Source: Solwaraspora sp. WMMD406
GTDB taxonomy: Bacteria > Actinomycetota > Actinomycetes > Mycobacteriales > Micromonosporaceae
Assembly: GCF_029626025.1 (NCBI RefSeq)
Contig: NZ_JARUBF010000001.1
Location: 1,612,001-1,676,000 of the forward strand
DNA length: 64,000 nt
Direction of reading: 5' to 3'
Shown here one piece after another: positions 39,401 through 48,945 of this stretch. Within the stretch, counting starts at the first letter, position 1; each line of letters starts with the position of its first letter. Position numbers and translations under genes: made by a program. The notes below the pieces were generated by a model, which saw nothing but the letters and a program-made list of their open reading frames with translations, was not told the DNA's origin and searched no databases.

Positions 39401-39745
39401 GGTGTACCTCCAGGGATACCTACCGGTCGGCGGTGGCTGCGGACGGGTGCCGCGCAGCCGGTAGCGCCATCGTGGGGCCGGGCGGTTCGGGCAAACCTCT
39501 CGACGTTTGCTGATCCGTGGCCTCTCTCCAGAGCTCGTGTCAGAGGCGGTGACAGTCGTACCGGCCACCGCGTGACTCGCCTTTGCTCGCCCCTGCCCGA
39601 TTCGCTGTCGCTGAGACGTCGATCGCAATCGGCGAGAGGTCGCCCGAACCGCCCGGCCGTATCCAGGAACTAGCAGCGCACATCGCGTCGCCGCCGGTCG
39701 GACACGCCAGGCTGGCCGGCCCATCCAGCTGAACAGGAAACCTCA
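39401..39745. other. Divergent intergenic region between the SnoaL-like gene and an FG-GAP lipoprotein
   Basis: It must hold promoters for both divergent genes. No convincing hexamers, repeats or RNA structure were seen, and no gene was recognised. Confidence 0.4.
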
Positions 39746-40981
39746 ATGACGATGATGAGAACCGTCGGGCGGGCAGCGGCCCACGGCCCCGGCGGCGCGA
39801 GCCGCATGCTCGTCGGATTCGCGGTGATCGCCGTACTGCTGGCCGCCGGATGTACGACGGACCAGCAGCAACCGCCGGAGCCGGGGCCGCCGCTGAGTCC
39901 CACTCAGGCGCAGCCCCAACGACCAATGCCGATCCCGCCGCCGACCAGCCCGGTGACGCTCGCGCAGGCACGGTCCTTTCCCGCGGGGGACGCTTCCGCC
40001 GACATCGTCGCGGCCGATCTCGACGGCGACGGCGTCCTCGACCTCGCAACACCGAACTACAACAGCCACGATCTGGTCTACCTGATCGGTGACGGCAGCG
40101 GTGGTTACGAGCCACCGGTGACGATGGCTGCGGGCCGCACCCCGAACGGGATACTGGTCCGGGATCTCGACGGCGACGGCTTCGTCGATCTGGCCACCGC
40201 GAACCTCGGGTCGGACGACGTGAGCGTCTTCCGGGGACTCGGGGGCGGCCGGTTCACCGAACCCGTGCATCATCCGGCCGGTGACGGCCCCGCCCGGATC
40301 GTCGCCATCGATCTTGACCGGGACGGCGCGCTTGACCTGGTCACTCCTAACCTCAACGGCGATGACGTCACCGTCCTGTACGGAACGGGCGACGCGACCT
40401 TCGAGGCACCGGCGTCGGTGCCGGCTGGCGACGGACCGCTGCGGATCGCCGTGGCCGACCTGGACGGAGACGGACTCCTGGATCTGGTGACCGCGAACTA
40501 CAACTCCGACGATGTCACTGTGATGCGCGGTGACGGTCGGCGCAGCTACGCCGTGCCGGTCGCGTACGCCGCCGACGACACCGCGGCCGGGATCGTGGTG
40601 CGCGACCTCAACGGCGACGGGATACTCGACATCGCCACGGCGAACTACGATGCCGACACGGTCGCGGTGCTGTTCGGGCAGGGTGGGGGCAGGTTCGCCG
40701 CGCCCGCCCTGTACCAGGCCGGTGACGCGCCATCGGACATCGTCGCTGTGGACGTCAACGGCGACGGTCAGCTCGACCTGGTGACGGTCAACTTCGACTC
40801 CGACGACGTCACGGTGCTCGCCGGTGACGGCCGGGGCGGGTTCGCCGCGCCTGCCTCGGTGGCGGTGGAGGACGGCCCACCGGCGTTGCTCGTCGCCGAC
40901 TTCAACGGTGACGGGCTGCCGGACATCGCGACCGCGAACTCGCTGTCCGACAGCGTATCGGTGATCATCAACGAAGGTTGA
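39746..40981 (+). CDS. FG-GAP/VCBS repeat lipoprotein (seven repeats)
   Basis: This 411-aa protein has an N-terminal membrane segment ending in lipobox LLAAGC, then a Pro/Gln-rich linker. It has seven ~48-residue repeats built on DLDGDGxLDLATxNxxSxDV (seven such Ca2+-binding loops), predicting a seven-bladed beta-propeller. It would be lipid-anchored and outward-facing. It is closely related in sequence to the N-terminal half of the protein at 43855. Ligand unknown. Confidence 0.88.
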   Translation: MTMMRTVGRAAAHGPGGASRMLVGFAVIAVLLAAGCTTDQQQPPEPGPPLSPTQAQPQRPMPIPPPTSPVTLAQARSFPAGDASADIVAADLDGDGVLDLATPNYNSHDLVYLIGDGSGGYEPPVTMAAGRTPNGILVRDLDGDGFVDLATANLGSDDVSVFRGLGGGRFTEPVHHPAGDGPARIVAIDLDRDGALDLVTPNLNGDDVTVLYGTGDATFEAPASVPAGDGPLRIAVADLDGDGLLDLVTANYNSDDVTVMRGDGRRSYAVPVAYAADDTAAGIVVRDLNGDGILDIATANYDADTVAVLFGQGGGRFAAPALYQAGDAPSDIVAVDVNGDGQLDLVTVNFDSDDVTVLAGDGRGGFAAPASVAVEDGPPALLVADFNGDGLPDIATANSLSDSVSVIINEG

Positions 40982-40986
40982 CCGGT

Positions 40987-41032
40987 GGCAGGGGCGGGGA
41001 CCGGGGGCCCGGAGCCGGCCCTCGCCCCTGCC
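40987..41032 (+). terminator. Hairpin after the first FG-GAP lipoprotein
   Basis: GGCAGGGGCG (40987-40996) pairs perfectly with CGCCCCTGCC (41023-41032) over a 26-base GC-rich loop, 5 bases after the stop. Confidence 0.6.
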
Positions 41033-41434
41033 CCGGGCTGAAGACCGGTTGTTGCCCGGACGGGCCAGCCGCCCCGGCCGGGCTCTGCAGAGATGGCCGT
41101 TGCGGGCGGCTGGGCCCTTGCGGTTCGGTGCCGAAGCCGGCCGCGACGGCGAGTCTTCCGCGTCGGAAACATGAGGATTTCGAGGATCATGTCGCCCCTT
41201 CGTGTGGGCTGAATGACCGTTCCTGTGTAGTCCGCCCTACTTCAATGGTCCATCTTGGCTATTGCGCATCCGCCGGCATCTCGTACACGCGGTCGCATGA
41301 CAGCGTGGGAAGCCTGTCGTACACTCCGTGAGTATCCAGGTCGATCGCTCAATTTGGATACAAGATCCTTTCGGCATCGCTCGGTGTGCGATTCGCCGGT
41401 CATCGCCCATCCAACATCAGGTAGGAGCGTCTAC
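41033..41434. other. Gap before the VOC genes, partly AT-richer
   Basis: No gene is recognised. From about 41160 the sequence is less GC-rich than the surroundings and probably carries the promoter of the VOC-VOC-P450 group. AGGAG lies just upstream of the VOC ATG. Confidence 0.4.
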
Positions 41435-41794
41435 ATGCCTCCTCGCGTGAGCGGGATCGGCGGCTACTTTTTTCGGTCCCGGGATCCCCAGGCACTCGCC
41501 CGCTGGTACTCCGACAACCTGGGAATCGATCCGTGCCCCGGGGGCGACCAGGTGTGGACTCAGGCTGCGGGACCGACGGTCTGGGCTCCGTTTCCTGAGG
41601 ACACTGACTACTTCGGCGAGCGCAGCCAGGCGTCCATGGTCAACTTCAGGGTCGAGGATCTCGACGGAATGCTTGACCAGCTCCGGGCGAGCGGCACGAC
41701 GATCGTGGGCGACGTGCACTCCGAGCCGATCGGCCGCTTCGCGTGGGCCCTAGACCCGGAGGGCAACCGCTTCGAGCTATGGGAGCCCGCCTAG
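41435..41794 (+). CDS. VOC-superfamily protein (glyoxalase/bleomycin-resistance type)
   Basis: This is 119 aa from the ATG at 41435, with TAGGAGC upstream. The fold is recognisable from the N-terminal FRSRDPQALARWYSDNLGID and the C-terminal FAWALDPEGNRFELWEPA, where the glutamate is the usual metal ligand. Such proteins may be resistance or sequestration proteins, isomerases or dioxygenases; here the neighbouring P450 and second VOC gene make self-protection or tailoring possible. Confidence 0.88.
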   Translation: MPPRVSGIGGYFFRSRDPQALARWYSDNLGIDPCPGGDQVWTQAAGPTVWAPFPEDTDYFGERSQASMVNFRVEDLDGMLDQLRASGTTIVGDVHSEPIGRFAWALDPEGNRFELWEPA

Positions 41795-41854
41795 GTCGTA
41801 GCCAGACACCCGTCCGTCATCGGGCGGTTTACCAGTGTAAATGAGAGGAGCGCA

Positions 41855-42256
41855 GTGTCCGATCCAACCAAGCCACCGTTCGGTACCGTTGTCGGTTTCG
41901 ACCTGACGGTGCAGGACGCTGACCGGGTACGGGACTTCTATGCCGAGGTGATCGGCTGGAGCCCGATGCCGCTCGACATGGGCGGTTACAGTGACTACTT
42001 CATGATGAGTCCTGCAGGGACCCCCGTCGCCGGGGTGTGTCACGCCCGCGGCGGCAACGCGGACCTGCCGCCGCAGTGGCTGTCCTATGTCTGCGTCGAG
42101 GATCTCGACGCCAGCATCAAACGTGCGGTCGAGTTGGGTGGTGAAGTCGTCGCCGGTCCCAAGGGCACCGCTCCGGAAGCGCGATTCGTGGTGATCCGCG
42201 ACCCTGCCGGCGCGGTACTGGCGCTTCGCGAGCCCGATCGTCCACAGGACGCCTGA
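41855..42256 (+). CDS. VOC-superfamily protein
   Basis: This is a 133-aa protein with a GTG start and GAGAGGAGC upstream. It belongs to the glyoxalase/hydroxylase-like VOC group: GFDLTVQDADRVRDFYAEVIGW at the N-terminus and VIRDPAGAVLALREP at the C-terminus. It is only distantly similar to its neighbour at 41435, so it is not a recent duplicate. Confidence 0.88.
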   Translation: MSDPTKPPFGTVVGFDLTVQDADRVRDFYAEVIGWSPMPLDMGGYSDYFMMSPAGTPVAGVCHARGGNADLPPQWLSYVCVEDLDASIKRAVELGGEVVAGPKGTAPEARFVVIRDPAGAVLALREPDRPQDA

Positions 42257-42522
42257 CCGCCGGCCGCCCAACAAAGGCCGCCCGATCAACGGCGTCACCG
42301 AACGCTTCCACATGTCGCCACGCTCGCCGAGACATTGGTGGGCGTGGCGACGCCTCCCGGACCCTGGCGAGGCGTCCCGCCGGCACATACCGCGCACACC
42401 GGCCGCTGTCCGGCCTCGCCCCGGACCCCCGGCACCTGCGAACCCCGGAATCGAACACCGGTCGAACACCGGCACCTCTGATCTCACGGACCTCTGATCG
42501 CCGGCACCCCGAGGAGTACGCC

Positions 42523-43710
42523 ATGACCCAGACCCCCAGCCAAGATCTGATGGCGCCGTCACCCGAGGAGGGGGACGCCGTCCTGCTGCCCTGGCTGCGG
42601 CGAATGCTCGAGGACGAACCAGTCTGGCAGGACGGATACGGGGTCTGGCATGTCTTCCGGTACGCGGACGTGCGACTGCTGAGCGCCGACCACGAGACGT
42701 ACTCCTCGGACCAGAGCCGGCTGAATCCGGCCGCCGCCGAACTCGCGCAAGGCAACCTCACGATGCTCGACCCGCCAGCGCACCGGTCGCTGCGGCGACT
42801 GGTCAGCGCCGCGTTCACCCCGCGTACCGTAGCGGAGCTGGAGCCACGGATCGCTGCGGTGACCCGTGAGATGATCTCCGATCTCGACGGCGAGTTCGAC
42901 CTCGCCGAACGGCTGGCCCACCCCATGCCGGTCACTGTGATCGCGGAACTGCTCGGGCTGCCGTCCAGCGACCGGGAGTTCTTCGCGGCGTGCGCCGACC
43001 GGCTGTTGAGCATTCACACCGACGATCCGAACGATCCCGCGCTGATGGAGCGCTTCACCGCAGCGATGGGTGATCTGTCCGCGTACCTGTTGGAGCACTG
43101 CCGGCAACGTCGGAGGGCACCTGCCGACGATCTGATCACCGCGCTGGTCACCGCCGAAGTGGACGCGCGTCGGTTGACTGATCAGGAGGCGGTCAACTTC
43201 TGCACGCTGCTGCTCTCCGCCGGGCACATCACCTCGACGCTGCTGCTCGGCAACGCCGTACTGAGTCTTGCCGAGCAGCCGTCGACCTGGCGGCGGCTGC
43301 GCGAGGACCCGTCGCTGATCCCGTCGACCGTCGAGGAGGCGTTGCGGCACCGATCACCCTTCGCTCAGGTCGTTCGGGTCACCACCACCGACACCGAGCT
43401 CGCCGGCGTGCGGATACCGGCCGACTCGTACGTGATGCCGTGGCTGGTGTCGGCGAACCGGGATCCACGGGTCTTCGTCGACCCGGACCGGTTCGACATC
43501 GACCGTACGCCCAACGACCACATCGCCTTCGGCTTCGGCGGACACTTCTGTCTCGGCGCGCCACTGGCCCGCGTCGAAGCCCGCGTCGCGCTGGCGGCGC
43601 TCGTCGAGCGGTTCGCCGACCTGCACCTCGACTCTCGTGTCCCGCTTCGGTTCTACGGCCGTGGCGTGTTCGGTGTGCGCGCCGTCCCGGTCGTGGCGAC
43701 TGTTTCCTGA
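42523..43710 (+). CDS. Cytochrome P450
   Basis: This is a 395-aa class I bacterial P450. The heme-binding motif is FGFGGHFCLGAPLAR with Cys343; the K-helix is EEALRH. The I-helix reads LLSAGHITSTLLLGN, so the usual acidic residue before the threonine is an isoleucine, as in some secondary-metabolism P450s. It needs a ferredoxin and reductase from elsewhere; none is next to it. Substrate unknown. It follows two VOC genes after a 266-base gap containing short direct repeats (CGAACACCGG twice) and no gene. Confidence 0.93.
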   Translation: MTQTPSQDLMAPSPEEGDAVLLPWLRRMLEDEPVWQDGYGVWHVFRYADVRLLSADHETYSSDQSRLNPAAAELAQGNLTMLDPPAHRSLRRLVSAAFTPRTVAELEPRIAAVTREMISDLDGEFDLAERLAHPMPVTVIAELLGLPSSDREFFAACADRLLSIHTDDPNDPALMERFTAAMGDLSAYLLEHCRQRRRAPADDLITALVTAEVDARRLTDQEAVNFCTLLLSAGHITSTLLLGNAVLSLAEQPSTWRRLREDPSLIPSTVEEALRHRSPFAQVVRVTTTDTELAGVRIPADSYVMPWLVSANRDPRVFVDPDRFDIDRTPNDHIAFGFGGHFCLGAPLARVEARVALAALVERFADLHLDSRVPLRFYGRGVFGVRAVPVVATVS

Positions 43711-43854
43711 TCGACCCGGCCGGGCCCGTCCGGGTACCGGTTGAACCGCGACCAAGGGGAGATTCGTTGATTTCCTCCCCGCCCTGATGGACTGGGATTC
43801 CCTGGGTCGCTTCCTCCCCGGCCGCAACGCCGGAGTATCCACGGAAGGAATCCG

Positions 43855-45987
43855 ATGACCGACCTGAGTCACAGACCAACCCGAGATCCCCGGCGCCAGC
43901 CGTCGCGGTGGACGGCAGGGGGCGGTGCCCTACTCGCCCTCTGCCTGCTCACCGGATGTCTCGGGGCGACGGAGAGCACACCGGACGACCCATCGGAGTC
44001 GGCTGCGGCCGGTATCTCCGACAAAATCACCATGTCGACCATGGCGGAGATTCCGGTCGGTGACGCTCCCGCCGGCTTGGAGGCCGCCGACCTCAACGAC
44101 GACGGCAAGCAGGACCTCGTCGTCGTCAACTTCAACTCGAACACCGCTGCCGTCCTGCTCGGCGAGGGCAGGGGCAGATTCGCATCGCCGGTGACCTACC
44201 CGACCGGCGACAACCCCAACGGCGTGGCGTTGGCCGACCTCGATGGCGACGGCCGTCTCGACATGGCGGTCTCCAACTTCAACTCCAACGACCTGACTCT
44301 GCACTTCGGCGACGGGAAGGGCGCCTTCGCCGGGGCCAAGTCACTGCCAGCCGGCGGCGGTGCTATCCGGGTGAGCGCCGCCGATCTCGACCGGAACGGC
44401 TCCGTCGATCTGGCCGTGGCCAACTACCAGGACGACGCCGTTTCGATCCTGCTCGGCGACGGTACCGGTGCGTTCGCCGAGCCGGTCAAGTATCCGGTAG
44501 GCAAGGATCCGAACCGACTCACCGTCGTCGACGTCACCAATGACGGGGTGCTCGACATCCTCACCTCGGACATCGGCGACAAGACCATCTCGCTACTCAC
44601 CGGCACGGGAAAGGGCACCTTCGGCGAGGCCAAGGCGATGCCGGCCGGAGACACGCCGTCCGGCGTCGCCGTCGGTGACTTCACCGGCGACGGCAAACTC
44701 GACCTGGCCACGGCCAACTACGGCGGTGAGACGGTGACCCTGCTCGCCGGTGACGGCAAGGGTTACTTCGAACAGAAACAGCAGTTCGTCGCGGCGCGCG
44801 GCCCGGGTGACATCGTCGCCGCCGACTTCAACGGTGACAATGCCCCCGACCTCGGCGCCGTCGCCCCCGAAGCGGCCGACGTCATCGTGCTGTCGAACAG
44901 CCGGAGCGAGGGAGTCTTCGGCACGGCCCAGTCCTTCGACGCGGGTGAGGCACCCGCGGCGATCATCGCTGCGGACTTCGACGGGGACAACCGCCTCGAC
45001 ATAGCGGTCAGCAACTCGCTCTCCGGCAGCATCACCGTGATGCTCAACGGCACCCAGACCGCAGAGGGTGCCTCCCTCGCGCCGGTCGCCCTGGTCACGA
45101 ACGAGAACTCGGCCACCGTTTCGCTGATCGACGCCCGGTCCTCGACCCTGCTGGAGACCATCGACATCGGCGGTGACCGTCCGGGCGGGGTGGCGCTGAC
45201 CCCGGACGGCCGACGGGCGTACGTCGCGAACCTCGGTTCCGACAACGTCTCGGTGATCGACCTTCCCGGCCGTCGGTTGCTGACCACCATCGCCGTCGGC
45301 CGCCAGCCCAACGGGATCGCGGTGTCACCCGACGGCACTTGGGTCCTGGTCGCCAACGAATTCTCCGACACGGTCTCGCTGATCGACCCGGCCACGAACG
45401 CGGTGACCGCCACCATCCGGGTGGGGGAGCGCCCAGTCGACGTCGCCTTCACCCCGGACAGTCGATACGCGTACGTTCCGACCAACATCTCCTACGAGGT
45501 CGCCGCCGTGGATGTCGCACGGGCGTCCGTCGTCGCCCGTACCCGGGTCGGCGCACGACCCGGCGGGGTGGCCGTCAGCCCGGATGGTCGCCGGGTGTAC
45601 GTCACGAGCATCGCCGACGACCAGGTCAGCGTGGTCGACACCGCCACCAACACACACGTCTCGGACATCGACGTAGGGGACTGGCCGCTGAAGGTCGCCT
45701 TCAGTGCGGACAGCCGGCGTGCCTACGTGGTCACCTACAGTGCCGACGCGGTCGACGTGGTCGACGTCGCCAGGGGCACGGTCGTGGCGGCGATCGATGT
45801 CGGTGTTCGTCCATACGGGTTGGCTTTGTCGCCGGACGGGCGTCAGGCCTTCGTGACCAGCCAGGGCGGCAATTCGGTCTCGGTGGTCGACCTGGAGCGA
45901 GGCGAGTCAGTGGCTACCGTGGCGGTCGGCGAACACCCGATCGGGGTGGCCTCGGTGCTGGCCCCGATGAACACGGTCGACGCGTAG
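43855..45987 (+). CDS. FG-GAP repeats fused to a YVTN beta-propeller, lipoprotein
   Basis: This is a 710-aa protein with lipobox LLTGC near residue 35. Residues ~60-400 contain seven FG-GAP repeats (DLNDDGKQD, DLDGDGRLD, DLDRNGSVD, DVTNDGVLD, DFTGDGKLD, DFNGDNAPD, DFDGDNRLD; some loops lose Ca2+ ligands). Residues ~405-705 form about seven 42-residue YVTN-type blades (GGVALTPDGRRAYVAN, GIAVSPDGTWVLVAN and so on). It is thus two propellers in one outward-facing chain. It ends one base before the convergent membrane gene's stop. Function unknown. Confidence 0.88.
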   Translation: MTDLSHRPTRDPRRQPSRWTAGGGALLALCLLTGCLGATESTPDDPSESAAAGISDKITMSTMAEIPVGDAPAGLEAADLNDDGKQDLVVVNFNSNTAAVLLGEGRGRFASPVTYPTGDNPNGVALADLDGDGRLDMAVSNFNSNDLTLHFGDGKGAFAGAKSLPAGGGAIRVSAADLDRNGSVDLAVANYQDDAVSILLGDGTGAFAEPVKYPVGKDPNRLTVVDVTNDGVLDILTSDIGDKTISLLTGTGKGTFGEAKAMPAGDTPSGVAVGDFTGDGKLDLATANYGGETVTLLAGDGKGYFEQKQQFVAARGPGDIVAADFNGDNAPDLGAVAPEAADVIVLSNSRSEGVFGTAQSFDAGEAPAAIIAADFDGDNRLDIAVSNSLSGSITVMLNGTQTAEGASLAPVALVTNENSATVSLIDARSSTLLETIDIGGDRPGGVALTPDGRRAYVANLGSDNVSVIDLPGRRLLTTIAVGRQPNGIAVSPDGTWVLVANEFSDTVSLIDPATNAVTATIRVGERPVDVAFTPDSRYAYVPTNISYEVAAVDVARASVVARTRVGARPGGVAVSPDGRRVYVTSIADDQVSVVDTATNTHVSDIDVGDWPLKVAFSADSRRAYVVTYSADAVDVVDVARGTVVAAIDVGVRPYGLALSPDGRQAFVTSQGGNSVSVVDLERGESVATVAVGEHPIGVASVLAPMNTVDA

Positions 45988-46230
45988 TCAGCCTAGACCA
46001 GGCGCCCGCCGACGGCCGGATTCGTCACCGGATCCGGCCGTCGAGGGTGTCACCGGTGTCACCGCCTGCCGTGTGATCAGCCCGAGCACCGCCGCCACCG
46101 CGGCGTTCGCCGCACCGATCTGAGTCACCGTGAGCGGCACGACCTCAAAGGTCGCGAGCAGGTTGAGCAGAGCCAGCACCGCGGACTGAATCAGCACCGG
46201 CTCCCGCCGCCAGGCCAGCCACCGCGTCAC
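45988..46230 (-). CDS. Small holin-like membrane protein (80 aa), paralog of 49839
   Basis: The GTG at 46230 overlaps the stop of the nitroreductase-like gene (GTGA). One strongly hydrophobic stretch (LIQSAVLALLNLLATFEVV) and a second Ala-rich one (AANAAVAAVLGLITRQ) precede a hydrophilic tail. About half of its core residues match the protein at 49839 (REPVxIQ ... AVNAAIAAVLGxITRQxVTP). The pattern resembles small phage-type membrane proteins such as holins; that role is not shown here. Confidence 0.7.
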   Translation of the reverse strand: MTRWLAWRREPVLIQSAVLALLNLLATFEVVPLTVTQIGAANAAVAAVLGLITRQAVTPVTPSTAGSGDESGRRRAPGLG

Positions 46231-46880
46231 GACGACGTCCACGCCGGTCGGCCCCACCGGCGGGCGAAGGCGATCGCCTCCGGCGCCAGCCTGGTCGCAT
46301 TCTCAGTCCGGTCGCCCGGTACTCCGTCTGCGACCGGGCGATGATCCGGGTCGTCCCCCCGGCTCGTCCCCGCACCAGTCTGACCGCCCGGTCCAGGCGG
46401 CCAGCTGCCGCCAACCGCCAGGACGACGATCGGCTCGAAGCCCGCCGGCACCCCCAACTCCAAGCGCAGCCGCTGGTGGTCGAAGCCGCCGAATTGGCGG
46501 CACTGCCAACCCTGCGCCCGTGCTTGTACGCACATCCGGCCGACGGCCATCCCCAGCTCGTACTCGGTGCCCGGCATCGGTACGCCGTGCGGATCAGTGG
46601 TCTGCGCCAGGGCCAGCAACAACGCGGCAGCCCTCAGCGAGCGGTCCTGGTTGATCGGGTTCAACGCGGTGCGCAGCAGCGAGAACGTCGCGTCGCCGCG
46701 ACAGCCCAGGATGAACCGCCACGGCTGACGGTTCCATTTCGACGGGGTCCATCGCGCAGCCTCGATCAACCGTACCAGTTGCGCGGTGTTCAGCGTTTCC
46801 GGAGCGAATCGGTGCGTGGAGTCAGCTGGTGCGAGTAGCGGGTGCAGCGCCGCCTGATCAGGTGGATTCGTGGGTGACAT
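46227..46880 (-). CDS. Nitroreductase-family protein
   Basis: This is 217 aa from the ATG at 46880; a GTG at 46895 is an alternative. The FMN-binding N-terminus is typical: LIEAARWTPSKWNRQPWRFI, followed by the ELGMAVGRMCVQARAQG helix and PIVVLAVG. The C-terminal ~50 residues are Gly/Asp-rich and unlike the family. It probably uses FMN and NAD(P)H to reduce a nitro group, quinone or another electron-poor compound. Its stop overlaps the start of the holin-like gene, so the two are coupled. Confidence 0.82.
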   Translation of the reverse strand: MSPTNPPDQAALHPLLAPADSTHRFAPETLNTAQLVRLIEAARWTPSKWNRQPWRFILGCRGDATFSLLRTALNPINQDRSLRAAALLLALAQTTDPHGVPMPGTEYELGMAVGRMCVQARAQGWQCRQFGGFDHQRLRLELGVPAGFEPIVVLAVGGSWPPGPGGQTGAGTSRGDDPDHRPVADGVPGDRTENATRLAPEAIAFARRWGRPAWTSS

Positions 46881-47086
46881 GAGCACGGCCTCCACCGGTG
46901 CATCGAGTTATCGCTTACCGGTCTATCGGAACAGCGATCGGCATTGACTTCTTCCGAAATCTTGCTAACCGGTGCGCGCCGTCTTCGCGCAAGGTGGAAG
47001 AAGGTTGCCGGCGAGCCAAAGCGCTAGAAATCTACCGAGCGTCAGTCGTGCTCGTACCCATCAACCGCGAGGCAAGGAGATCAGCC
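46881..47086. promoter_or_regulatory. Divergent promoter region, locally AT-richer
   Basis: This separates the leftward nitroreductase pair from the rightward TolB-to-selD run. It includes stretches such as CTTCCGAAATCTTGC that are poorer in GC than the neighbours. No exact hexamer pair was fixed. Confidence 0.4.
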
Positions 47087-48877
47087 GTGCCGCCACCCTC
47101 GGCTGCCCATCAACCGGACTTGCCGGCCGCCGTCGCACCGCACGGCGAGGGCTTCCGGCTCCGCCGAGTAGCGACAGACCCGGCTGGTTCCGGAGATGGT
47201 GCTATATCGCCCGATGGCGCCTACTTCGTAGCTTCATCGAAGCGGAACGGAACAGTCAATCTGTGGATATTCGACCTACGTAACGGCCGGTGGCATCAGG
47301 CCACCCGTGGGGCAGGTGATGACATCGAGGGGCAGTGGTCACCGGATTGCCGCCGTATCGTCTTCACCTCTACGAGGGGCGGACACAAGCAGATATGGTG
47401 GTATGACGTCGCCACCGGTCGCATTGAGCAACTAACGTTCGGGGATCATGAGGAAGAGTATCCCTCCTTCGCTCCGGATGGCCAGCGAATCCTGTATGTC
47501 GGCGGTCCCTGGGGGCACCGGTACTTCTACGTCGTGCCGGCCAGTGGTGGTTCTCCACGTGCAGTGGATCGGCCGCCGGGAAGGGCGGGTGCCGGTTCCT
47601 GGGCACCGGACGGCCGCTGGCTGGTGTGCCATTCCTACGACACCGGGGCCGGAGCGATATTCCTGCAGGATTCAGAAGGTGCCGAAGAGATCCAGGTCAC
47701 CGACGGAACAGCTTGGGACTACAAGCCCACAATTTGTCCCACCCGGCCGGTCGTCGCGTTTTCCCGCAGCAACGAAGGCCGCTCGGTCATCTGGGTACAG
47801 CGCCTCGGCGACGGGGACGGCCGTCCTCTGGTCACCACCGGCGCGGACGACCGGTGGCCGACGTGGACCGCAGACGGTCGGAGTCTGTTCTTCCACCGGT
47901 TGGTCGACGAGGGCCGTTCGATCGGCATGTGGGACCGCGCCACGGGCGAGGTGCAGGAACTCGTCGGCGGGCACGAACGGCCGCGGTATGCGTCGTTCGA
48001 CCCGGCTGGGCGACGGATCGTCTACGCCAGTGAGGGCACCGGACGGTCCACCATCAAGATTCTGGACCTGTCCGACCACGCGCTGACGGCTCTGTCGGTG
48101 GGAGAGGCGTCGTTTCCCGCTTGGTCGCCGACCGGTGCACGGATCGCGTTTTGCTCGCGCCGTGGGCCGGCGCACCGCTGGCAGATCAGCACGGTGGACG
48201 TGGCGACCGGGAAGGTTCACGACTGGACGTCAGGGGTGGTCGGGCTGCGACGCCTACATGGCCCGCTGAGCTGGTCACCCGATGGCAACCGAGTGCTGTT
48301 CAAGAGTGAGACCGAGCCATTCGCGGCGAACATCTACGAACTCGACCTGCTCACCGGCGGGGTCAGCGCGGTCACTGACGACTCCTGGTGGGACGAGGCT
48401 GCGGCATACACGCCGGACGGCGCCGCCGTGATCTTCATGTCGACCCGTGGCGGCGACTGGACCTGGGGCTTCTACCGCAAGGACCTGGCGACCGGCGAGA
48501 TCGAGACGCTGGCCGGTCCGGACTACGTGGAGCGGAACAGCCCCCGGCTCACCCGCGACGGCGTCCTGTTGTCGACGCTGGTGGCCGCTACCAGCGAGGA
48601 GCTGTACGAACAGCGTCCCGACGGTACCGGGCGAATCGTCGCGGCGGCGGGTCAAGGGGTCCGCTATCCGGTGCCGTCCGCTGACGGACGAATGGTGCTG
48701 TTCGCCCGCACCCATCGCACGGTGGAGTACTGGCTCGCCGAGAACGTCTGGGCGGCGGACTCGCCGGTCGCCGACCTGGCGCGTCCGCTCGTGGCACGGG
48801 CCACGGGCGGCACGCCGATCAGCGAGCAGGCACCACTGGGGCCGGTCCGGAGCCCGGTCGACACGCGACGCAGATGA
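47087..48877 (+). CDS. TolB/PD40-type beta-propeller protein
   Basis: This is 596 aa from the GTG at 47087, with AAGGAG 7 bases upstream; the frame runs open another 63 codons without support. It has repeated WD40-like (PD40) blades with the signature SPDG/APDG-x-R-I-x-F, for example QWSPDCRRIVFTSTRGG, SFAPDGQRILYVGG and AWSPTGARIAFCSRRG. There is no signal peptide, so it appears cytoplasmic. It heads the run TolB - methyltransferase - membrane protein - UnbV-like - selA-selB-selD. Confidence 0.85.
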   Translation: MPPPSAAHQPDLPAAVAPHGEGFRLRRVATDPAGSGDGAISPDGAYFVASSKRNGTVNLWIFDLRNGRWHQATRGAGDDIEGQWSPDCRRIVFTSTRGGHKQIWWYDVATGRIEQLTFGDHEEEYPSFAPDGQRILYVGGPWGHRYFYVVPASGGSPRAVDRPPGRAGAGSWAPDGRWLVCHSYDTGAGAIFLQDSEGAEEIQVTDGTAWDYKPTICPTRPVVAFSRSNEGRSVIWVQRLGDGDGRPLVTTGADDRWPTWTADGRSLFFHRLVDEGRSIGMWDRATGEVQELVGGHERPRYASFDPAGRRIVYASEGTGRSTIKILDLSDHALTALSVGEASFPAWSPTGARIAFCSRRGPAHRWQISTVDVATGKVHDWTSGVVGLRRLHGPLSWSPDGNRVLFKSETEPFAANIYELDLLTGGVSAVTDDSWWDEAAAYTPDGAAVIFMSTRGGDWTWGFYRKDLATGEIETLAGPDYVERNSPRLTRDGVLLSTLVAATSEELYEQRPDGTGRIVAAAGQGVRYPVPSADGRMVLFARTHRTVEYWLAENVWAADSPVADLARPLVARATGGTPISEQAPLGPVRSPVDTRRR

Positions 48878-48945
48878 CGGATGTGAACCGCTCATCCGGT
48901 CGGGTGAGCTCTGGACGAACCGCCAATCGATCTTGAGGAGTGCCT

